A stretch of 64,000 bases of DNA from Methylomarinum sp965277025 (GTDB lineage: Bacteria; Pseudomonadota; Gammaproteobacteria; Methylococcales; Methylomonadaceae): positions 434,001 through 498,000 of the forward strand of contig OZ255706.1 in assembly GCA_965277025.1 (NCBI GenBank). The letters run 5' to 3'. This document shows positions 57,808 to 64,000 of the stretch, in pieces. The translations under genes were made by a program, and so were the position numbers. The notes beneath the pieces were generated by a model. That model was given only the letters and a program-made list of their open reading frames with translations, was not told the origin of the DNA and made no database searches. Every line of letters begins with the position of its first letter. Positions within the stretch are counted from its first letter, which is position 1.

Positions 57808-60024
57808 TTAATTGACAGATAGTGTTTTCTTGATAATTTTGGGGGTAATAAATATCAGCAGTTCCGTTCGATTATCGCTGACTTCTTTTTTTCTGAACAA
57901 GAAACCAACGCCAGGCAAATCTCCGAAGAACGGTATTTTAAAAATTTGATTGGCTTCATTCTGTTCGTAAACTCCACCCAGCACAACAGTTTCGCCATCC
58001 CTGACCAATGCATTGGTTTGCACTTCACGCTTGGAAATACCGCCAGTACTGGTGTCAGGACTGTCTTTTTTGATTTTCAACTTCATCAGTACCTCACCAC
58101 TTGGCGTGATTTGTGGAGTCACATTCAATTCCAGCACGGCATCGATCAACTGAGTCTGAGTACCGTTCTGACTCACGGTCTGATAAGGAATTTGCACTCC
58201 CTGTTTAATGATCGCTTTTTGCCTGTCCACGGTCATTATCCGGGGATTGGCCAATACTTCTCCCTTACCATTGTTTTCCAAAGCCTGCAGCTCCAAATTG
58301 AGCACATAATCAGCGCCTCTGGCCAATGTCATGCCCAGTGCCCCTACAGGATGATGCTTGATCCCGGCAGCAGCCAAATCGACCAAGGTATTACTTACCG
58401 TGGTCGCACCATTTATATTTCCTTGAGTACCACCACCGCCGACGGCGAAGTTTTTACCCGAGCCTACACTCGCCTGCTTGGCGACGCCAAATTTGACTCC
58501 AAGATTCCGGGCAAATTCTGTTGTTGCCACAACAATGCGCGACTCGATCATGACCTGTCTGACCGGAATATCCAATCGCGCAATCATTTTATGGATTTCT
58601 TCCAGTTGCTTGGCCGTATCCCGAACAATCAAGGTATTGGTGCGAGAATCCACGGTTGAAGTTCCCCGCACGGACAACAAACCTTGTCGCTGACTTCGCG
58701 TAGTTTGCTGATTCCGCGTGTTAGTCGTTGTCCTGGGCGTCAAAAACCCTCCTGTCGTTCCTTGACTTTGAGAGGTAACCGATGATCTGACCACATTCTG
58801 CCCAGTCAGCAAGGCCTGAATTTCTTCCGCCTTGGCGTACTGGATTGGAATATATTCAGTTTTAAGCGGCTCCAGCTTTTCAATAACCTTCTTGGCCGCC
58901 AGTTCCTCTTCTTCCATCCAGGTAATTTCAGCCGCTGGCGCAACAAAGATAACATTGCCGCTTTGCCGCTTGGCCAACCCTTTGGATTTCAACACCAAAG
59001 CCAAGGCTTGATCCCAGGGTACATCATTCAAACGTAACGTGACACTACCTGAAACCGAATCCGAAGCAATAATATTCAGATTGGTAAAATCCGCCAGGAT
59101 CTGTAACACTGAACGCACTTCAATGTCCTGAAAGTTCAAGGTCAGCTTTTTGCCGATATAAGGGAATTTACTCTTGATTCTGGCCAGCTTCTCGACCTCA
59201 CTCAACGGTCTGAACTCAACCGTTAACTGGCCTTCAGTCTGAAATGACGAATATTCAAAATTACTGTTAACCGGTTTAACTATAATGCTGACGCCATTGC
59301 CTCGCGGTTTGGCGACGATGTTCTGCACTGGCGTTGCGAAATCAATCACATCATATTTTTTTGCCAGTTGTGATGGCAGCCGGGTATTGAGAAAGTTCAA
59401 TACCACTTTATTGCCACGCTCTTTAATATCAACGACTGTATTAGGGTTGGACAGAGAAATCATCAGCCTTCCTTCGCCATTAGGTCCCCGCCGAAAATCC
59501 AAACCGGTTATCCCCTGTTGCGGCATTAATTTACTGATGACATCCTGTTTTTGCTGTTTCTTGATAGCCTTCTCGGATACAGCGACAGACTTGGCGGCAG
59601 CCAGGGTAAGAATGAATTGCTTGCCTTGCTGCCGGGTTTGATAAGACACGGTATTGGTCAAATTGACAATGACTCGCGTTCTACCCCCTGCCTCAATCAC
59701 ATAAACGGAATTGACGCTACCCTGCTTCACCGGAAAGCTTTTTTTGGCCAGGTGGCTTTTTACACCATTAAAATCCAACGCGATTCTGGCCGGTTTATCC
59801 GTTTCAAAAATCTTTGGACTGGCGATTTCGTCATTAAAGGTCAATGCCAATTGAACCCTGCTCCCTGCCAATGTTGAAAACTCCAATGACTCGATTGCTT
59901 TTTCATTAGTGGCTGAACTAATTGATGGTTGCAGAGACAAAATCAGTGCAAACAAAATTCCGCTTATTTTCATCACGATGGATAAACCTCGTTGTTGATT
60001 CTTGTATGTAATCTTCATAGTCAA
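57808..60024 (-). CDS. pilQ: Type IV pilus secretin PilQ
   Basis: 738 residues, the outer-membrane ring through which the pilus passes. An N-terminal signal-type segment is followed by two AMIN domains (peptidoglycan binding; FSTLAGSRVQLALTFNDEI and PQQGITGLDFRRGPNGEGRL), an STN/N0 domain (SVTLRLNDVPWDQALALVLK), an N1 domain with a Gly/Thr/Arg-rich loop, and the secretin core (VMIESRIVVATTEFARNLGV; VVLGGVYEQNEANQIFKIPF; RTELLIFITPKIIK). An upstream methionine (MTMKITYKNQQRGLS) precedes MKISGILFALILSLQPS, so the start could be 51 bases later. It is the last gene of pilMNOPQ. Confidence 0.96.
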   Translation of the reverse strand: MTMKITYKNQQRGLSIVMKISGILFALILSLQPSISSATNEKAIESLEFSTLAGSRVQLALTFNDEIASPKIFETDKPARIALDFNGVKSHLAKKSFPVKQGSVNSVYVIEAGGRTRVIVNLTNTVSYQTRQQGKQFILTLAAAKSVAVSEKAIKKQQKQDVISKLMPQQGITGLDFRRGPNGEGRLMISLSNPNTVVDIKERGNKVVLNFLNTRLPSQLAKKYDVIDFATPVQNIVAKPRGNGVSIIVKPVNSNFEYSSFQTEGQLTVEFRPLSEVEKLARIKSKFPYIGKKLTLNFQDIEVRSVLQILADFTNLNIIASDSVSGSVTLRLNDVPWDQALALVLKSKGLAKRQSGNVIFVAPAAEITWMEEEELAAKKVIEKLEPLKTEYIPIQYAKAEEIQALLTGQNVVRSSVTSQSQGTTGGFLTPRTTTNTRNQQTTRSQRQGLLSVRGTSTVDSRTNTLIVRDTAKQLEEIHKMIARLDIPVRQVMIESRIVVATTEFARNLGVKFGVAKQASVGSGKNFAVGGGGTQGNINGATTVSNTLVDLAAAGIKHHPVGALGMTLARGADYVLNLELQALENNGKGEVLANPRIMTVDRQKAIIKQGVQIPYQTVSQNGTQTQLIDAVLELNVTPQITPSGEVLMKLKIKKDSPDTSTGGISKREVQTNALVRDGETVVLGGVYEQNEANQIFKIPFFGDLPGVGFLFRKKEVSDNRTELLIFITPKIIKKTLSVN

Positions 60025-60032
60025 CCCTTGAA

Positions 60033-60590
60033 TTACTCTGCTAACGCAATTGTGACTTGCTGTTCTCGCCAGTGCCCCGGTTTCTTGTCCGGAATGATCT
60101 CGGTCAAATCGATTCGGTCTTCCTGAATACGGATAATCTTGCCGTAATTCACGCCCATATGATTGCCTTCCTTGACCCGATGGATAGTTCCATCAGCTGC
60201 TTTAATCAAAGCCCACAGTGTCTTGTCCATTTTTACTGTTCCCACCATTCGTAATGAATCCAGAGGGTAAAATTCCAACTCTTCTTTTCTGCGCGTAATA
60301 TCAGGCCGAATTCCGCTGCCGCTGCCAATTTCAAAATCTTCAGACTCGGTAACTTTATCTGATAATTTAAACGGATCTCTCAACCCTTCCGGGTCGAATA
60401 AAAAGGGTTCAACCGCCTTAATTTCCGGTAAAGGCTCTATGGTTCCTTTGGGGCGAGCCTTGACTTCAGCGATATAGTGCTCCAAATCTTCAAAATCATC
60501 CTGGCTACACCCTGTCAGCACAACGGCCAGCAGACAAGATAGCAAAGAAAAAGTCGTTCGGTGCTGAGTCAGCTTCATGTCAGCTTTCAT
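60033..60590 (-). CDS. pilP: Type IV pilus lipoprotein PilP
   Basis: 185 residues. The lipobox is LLAVVLTGCSQ, placing the lipidated Cys near residue 28 and anchoring it in the inner membrane facing the periplasm. The C-terminal beta domain (SLRMVGTVKMDKTLWALIKA, then GNHMGVNYGKIIRI) contacts the PilQ ring. The start overlaps the pilO stop by 4 bp. An ATG four codons later (MKLTQHRT) is an alternative start. Confidence 0.95.
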   Translation of the reverse strand: MKADMKLTQHRTTFSLLSCLLAVVLTGCSQDDFEDLEHYIAEVKARPKGTIEPLPEIKAVEPFLFDPEGLRDPFKLSDKVTESEDFEIGSGSGIRPDITRRKEELEFYPLDSLRMVGTVKMDKTLWALIKAADGTIHRVKEGNHMGVNYGKIIRIQEDRIDLTEIIPDKKPGHWREQQVTIALAE

Positions 60591-61198
60591 TTTCTTTTTC
60601 TCCTGCTTTTTTTCTTGCCCTTAGCTGGCGCCACTCCTTCATTATAGGTTTTAACCACAGCGCTCATGGCCAAATCCTTCCCTTTCATTGGTTTTATACT
60701 CACATCATGTACCGTAACGATACGTGGCAACGATGCTAATCCACTAATAAAGAGCCCTAACTCTTCATATTGTCCCAGCACTTGAATTCTGATCGGTAAC
60801 TCTGAATAAAAGTCTTTTCGGATTTCGCCACTGGGTTGAAACAACTTGAATTCCAATCCACTGGCCAAACCTGTTTGAGAGATATCGACGAGTAAATTAG
60901 CAACTTCGGCTTTAGTAGGCATTTGCTTAATCATTTCGCCCAAAGAAGCCTCTATTTGTGTCAGCTGATCACGATAGTCCTGTAAGTTAACCGCTTTTTT
61001 CTGTTTGATTTCAAAAGACGTTCGCAGCGTTTGCTCTTTTTGCTCCAGCGTTTCAAGCTCGGCCAATTGATCGGTGGTAATGAAATAATAACTTGCCGCT
61101 ATCACCAATACACAGATAATAACAATGGCTGCCGCCTTTATGGGATAAGGCCATGTGCCTGCAGCTTCAAAGTCCCAGTTGACTTCGGATAAATTCAT
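60587..61198 (-). CDS. pilO: Type IV pilus assembly protein PilO
   Basis: 203 residues. A single N-terminal membrane helix (AAAIVIICVLVIAASYYFI) is followed by a coiled coil (QLAELETLEQKEQTLRTSFE) and a ferredoxin-like periplasmic domain (YSELPIRIQVLGQYEELGLF). It pairs with PilN to link PilM to PilP-PilQ. It overlaps both neighbours by 4 bp. The Lys/Arg-rich C-terminal tail (KGKKKSRRKRK) is unusual. Confidence 0.95.
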   Translation of the reverse strand: MNLSEVNWDFEAAGTWPYPIKAAAIVIICVLVIAASYYFITTDQLAELETLEQKEQTLRTSFEIKQKKAVNLQDYRDQLTQIEASLGEMIKQMPTKAEVANLLVDISQTGLASGLEFKLFQPSGEIRKDFYSELPIRIQVLGQYEELGLFISGLASLPRIVTVHDVSIKPMKGKDLAMSAVVKTYNEGVAPAKGKKKSRRKRK

Positions 61199-61764
61199 TT
61201 CTTACCCCCTTTCTGCTCATCCTCTTTTTTTCCCTGGATAGCTGTCAAATTAAAATCATTCATATCTTCCTGCTTACCCCCTTTTCCTTTAATCACTTGC
61301 AACTTGGGCGAGTGCATCCAGGGAGACAGTTCTATAGCGCGCATTAATGCAGAAACCCGTGCATTCGATTGCGCCTTTCCGGAAAAAGAGAGCTGATTGC
61401 CTTTCTGATCGAATTTGGTCAGAAAAACACCATCGGGGGTTACTTTCGGCAATTCATCAAATAAATGTACAACTTCAGGCCGGCTTTCTTGTAATTTTTG
61501 AATCAACTCGATCTTGGTCAATAACTTGTTTTTCTTCCCTTCAATATCACGAATTTCCTTGATTTTCCGGTTCAGCACATTGATCTCGTTTTGCAGCAGT
61601 TGATTGCGTTGCTGCTGATATTGTTTCATCCCTTCGATATGCATATAGACAGCAAGCAACACGGTGCAGGTAAAAGCCACTGCAAGACCAATCGCCATCA
61701 GAAAATCTTGTTGCTGCTGTTTGCGCCGCTGTTCGCGCCAAGGTAATAAATTGATTCTAGCCAT
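61195..61764 (-). CDS. pilN: Type IV pilus assembly protein PilN
   Basis: 189 residues. The N-terminal RINLLPWREQRR is the peptide that docks in the groove of PilM. A membrane helix (GLAVAFTCTVLLAVYMHI), a coiled coil and a periplasmic ferredoxin-like domain follow. It overlaps pilM by 1 bp and pilO by 4 bp. Confidence 0.95.
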   Translation of the reverse strand: MARINLLPWREQRRKQQQQDFLMAIGLAVAFTCTVLLAVYMHIEGMKQYQQQRNQLLQNEINVLNRKIKEIRDIEGKKNKLLTKIELIQKLQESRPEVVHLFDELPKVTPDGVFLTKFDQKGNQLSFSGKAQSNARVSALMRAIELSPWMHSPKLQVIKGKGGKQEDMNDFNLTAIQGKKEDEQKGGKK

Positions 61765-62831
61765 CAGTCAAAACTCCTTAACGCCAAACCACATGCAATC
61801 ATCATGGCCGGTGTATCATTACTCAAGGCTTGCGGTTTGACTCTATTTGACAACGCCATATTGATAAACGGGTTGGCTACAAAAGTGGGCATATTCAATT
61901 CCTGCTCCACCAGTGAATCGATCCCTGCGATTGACGCACAACCTCCGGCTAAAATGACACTGTCCACCGAACGACTGGCACTGGATGAGACAAAAAACTG
62001 CATGGACCGGGCTATTTGCTGAACAATCGCCCTTTTGAAGGGATCCAACACATCTGTCTGATAATTATCCGGCAAGCCACCATGTTTCTTGGCCAGGCCC
62101 GCTTCTTCATAAGACAGTCCATAACGTCGCTGTATTTCTTCGGTCAATTGCTTGCCACCGAAACCCTGTTCACGGGTATAGATAGTCTTCCCTTCAAACA
62201 ATACATTCAAAGTCGTCGTGGTCGCGCCAATATCGGCAATAGCAACTGTCTGATTATCCTGAGAATCTGGAAACTGATCGACCACCAGTGAAAAGGCGTT
62301 TTCCATCGCAAATGCTTCTACATCGACAATGGCTGGCTTCAACCCAGCCATTGTCAGCGCTTCCACTCTATCTTGGACATTTTCCCGCCGACAGGCTGCT
62401 AATAACACATCCTGCATTTCGGGGTTGCTTTCCGATACACCTTGAATTTCAAAATCAAGATTGACTTCGTCCAATGAATAAGGAATGTATTGATCAGCTG
62501 CCATCATGATCTCTTCTTCCAATTCATCCTCACTGAAAGAAATTGGCATCTGTATGATTTTGGTCATCACCGACGACCCTGAAACGGCAACGCAGGCTTG
62601 CTTGGTACGGGTACCAGATTGCTTGACCGCAGCCTTGATTGCATTGGCGATTGCTTCGGTATTGGTAAGATTCTTATCGACCACCGCATCCTGGGGTAGC
62701 GGCGTCACAGCATAGCTTTCAACCTTGTATTTTATCCCTGTCTTACTTAACTCCAACAATTTAACGGCCGCTGTACTGATATCGATACCCAGAACAACAG
62801 ACTGATTTTTTCTAAACCAGTTCATGAACAA
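61764..62831 (-). CDS. pilM: Type IV pilus assembly protein PilM
   Basis: 355 residues, a cytoplasmic actin/FtsA-like ATPase of the pilus alignment complex. ATP-binding segments include VVLGIDISTAAVKLLELSK, QTVAIADIGATTTTLNVLFE and SVILAGGCASIAGIDSLVEQ. It is the first gene of pilMNOPQ; the A+T-rich 62832-62983 region probably holds the promoter. Confidence 0.96.
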   Translation of the reverse strand: MFMNWFRKNQSVVLGIDISTAAVKLLELSKTGIKYKVESYAVTPLPQDAVVDKNLTNTEAIANAIKAAVKQSGTRTKQACVAVSGSSVMTKIIQMPISFSEDELEEEIMMAADQYIPYSLDEVNLDFEIQGVSESNPEMQDVLLAACRRENVQDRVEALTMAGLKPAIVDVEAFAMENAFSLVVDQFPDSQDNQTVAIADIGATTTTLNVLFEGKTIYTREQGFGGKQLTEEIQRRYGLSYEEAGLAKKHGGLPDNYQTDVLDPFKRAIVQQIARSMQFFVSSSASRSVDSVILAGGCASIAGIDSLVEQELNMPTFVANPFINMALSNRVKPQALSNDTPAMMIACGLALRSFD

Positions 62832-62983
62832 GCCCTTGTAAGATACTGTGAATTCTTGCTTTTAATATCGGCATAATAAAGCCTTTTAAAAAACCATTTT
62901 TTGGCAAGTATAGTCGTGATTTATTTTTTTCACAGAAAAAAACCAGACAATTTGAACTTTTCGCCAACTAGCTAACAATAATG

Positions 62984-63513
62984 CTAAGTTTCCAACAGTT
63001 TTTCGGCAGTTGTCAGCGGCCATCGTTGTAATACCTGATAGTGTACGCCGCCTTGCTGACTGATAGATTCCACCAGACAAAAATCCTGCGCTGTCCAGTC
63101 GATTTTTGCAACTGCCAAGTCAATATTGTCCGACGCTTTACGCGCCAGAGTAATATGCGGTCGATAAGGCCTGGATTCTGTTTTGATTTCCGCCGCCTCC
63201 ACCTTTTCATTTATCTGTCTGACTAAATCCAGAACGGCATCGACCGGTTCTGTCTCCAGACATAGAATCTTAGGCTTGCGCCAGAAAACTATTCGATCAA
63301 ATGTCAGTAGAAACGATTTACCCCAGATATCTTGACAAGATTTCCTTAATTTCGCTTCCTCGTCAGCATCTACATTGCCTAAAAAACTCAGTGTGACATG
63401 ATAATTGGAAGGTTTTACTTTTCGTATTGAGGATGCAGGCAAACGTTTGCTGATATCAATCAGTTGTTGGCGAATGCTGTCATCAGGCCATAAGGCGAAA
63501 AAAGTCTTTTCAT
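62984..63513 (-). pseudogene. thpR: RNA 2',3'-cyclic phosphodiesterase ThpR, N-terminal frameshift (or sequencing error)
   Basis: A 2H-superfamily enzyme that hydrolyses cyclic phosphate ends of RNA. Both HxTx motifs are present: YHVTLSFLG and RPHITLARK. The expected start ATG at 63513 encodes MKRL and should continue FFALWPDDSIRQQLIDI, but the T run (A6 on the plus strand at 63497-63502) is one base short, so the two parts are in different frames. No in-frame ATG serves the downstream frame, whose first usable codon is TTG at 63442. Without the missing base the N-terminal strand is lost. A homopolymer error is likely. Confidence 0.8.
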
Positions 63514-63522
63514 TGCATAAAA

Positions 63523-63557
63523 AAAGCTGTATTCCGAATCAGCCAGAATACAGCTTT
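63523..63557 (-). terminator. sucD: Rho-independent terminator after sucD
   Basis: The 12-bp stem AAAGCTGTATTC/GAATACAGCTTT with an 11-nt loop is followed on the minus strand by further T's. It lies 24 bp after the sucD stop. Confidence 0.9.
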
Positions 63558-63581
63558 CACCTCCTGAAAAATCTGTTTCTA

Positions 63582-64000
63582 TCAGAGCTTGGCCAAAACT
63601 TTCGCCACTGTTTCACCCATTGCCGAAGGAGTTGGCGCAATCGTTACACCCAACTCTTTCAGTCTTTCAACTTTTTCTGCAGCCGACTCGCCTGATGACG
63701 AGATAATAGCCCCGGCATGCCCCATGCGGCGGCCTTTTGGCGCGGTCAAACCGGCAATGTAGGCAACCAATGGTTTAGTCATATTTTCTTTAAAGAAAAT
63801 GCCCGCCTCCACTTCTTGAGGGCCGCCAATTTCACCAATCATGACAACGACTTTTGTATCAGAGTCCTGTTCGAATTTTTCCAGGATATCACGATGAGAA
63901 CTACCGTTGATCGGGTCGCCTCCAATACCTACCGATGTGGAAATGCCGATATCCAGGGTTTTCATCTGATCGGCAGCTTCATATCCCAACGTGCCTGAAC
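63582..64000 (-). CDS. sucD: Succinyl-CoA ligase alpha subunit, C-terminal part
   Basis: The last 139 residues are present; the gene continues past the window edge. The subunit forms succinyl-CoA or cleaves it with NTP synthesis in the TCA cycle. GIGGDPINGSSHRDILEKF, VMIGEIGGPQEVEAG and the phospho-His segment GRRMGHAGAIISSSGESAA are unmistakable. It ends KVLAKL and is followed by a strong terminator. Confidence 0.97.
   Translation of the reverse strand, partial: SGTLGYEAADQMKTLDIGISTSVGIGGDPINGSSHRDILEKFEQDSDTKVVVMIGEIGGPQEVEAGIFFKENMTKPLVAYIAGLTAPKGRRMGHAGAIISSSGESAAEKVERLKELGVTIAPTPSAMGETVAKVLAKL

Overview
The window reads as a gammaproteobacterial chromosome. The gene neighbourhoods (pilMNOPQ-aroK-aroB-damX-like-hemE, def-fmt-rsmB, ntrYX next to rplM-rpsI, tyrS divergent from an M23 peptidase-anmK pair, erpA) fit that class. 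The moderate GC, the copper-handling operon and the style of the insertion sequences suggest a methanotroph-like lineage (Methylococcales or relatives). That finer placement is inference.

Layout. 1-2.6 kb holds the end of a decayed defence locus (frameshifted hsdM, frameshifted WYL regulator with a 19-bp palindromic operator) and a small secreted Cys-rich protein. 2.6-13.1 kb is bounded by two near-identical IS21-family elements in opposite orientation; between them lie IS91-type genes, an IS256 remnant, an orphan HlyB-like ABC transporter and an IS3 remnant. 13.2-17.8 kb holds a second type I restriction-modification locus with intact hsdM and hsdS cut by an IS3 element, fused to an IS66 remnant. 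18.2-24.7 kb is a complete rRNA operon on the minus strand (16S, tRNA-Ile, tRNA-Ala, 23S, 5S). 24.9-30.5 kb carries tyrS, the M23 peptidase, anmK, an IS630 remnant and erpA. 30.6-44 kb is a copper/heavy-metal operon and neighbouring genes interrupted by IS4, ISL3, ISAs1 and IS5-type elements. 44-64 kb is compact core genome, almost all on the minus strand: rpsI/rplM, ntrX/ntrY, DUF4390, rsmB, fmt, def, a DASS transporter, hemE, a DamX-like SPOR protein, aroB, aroK, pilQPONM, thpR and the end of sucD.

The most unusual region is the rRNA operon. The 23S gene has three insertions, in the hairpins matching E. coli H25, H45 and H68, and the 16S gene has one in h10. They form two apparent families. 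In family 1 the H68 insert (encoding a minimal GIY-YIG protein) and the empty 98-bp 16S insert share the terminal inverted repeat CCTGACCACTWA. In family 2 the H45 insert (encoding the four-helix-bundle IVS protein), the H25 insert and the tRNA-Ala/tRNA-Ile spacer all carry inverted arrays of CAGGNNN heptamers. Each family therefore looks like one coding member plus gene-less derivatives, as in autonomous and non-autonomous mobile elements, but within structural RNA. If all inserts are excised, the 23S would be in four pieces (about 532, 612, 690 and 1030 nt) and the 16S in two (about 206 and 1330 nt).

Several otherwise intact-looking genes (hsdM, the WYL regulator, the ISAs1 transposase, thpR) are broken by single-base length changes in homopolymer runs, so sequencing error must be considered before calling them pseudogenes.
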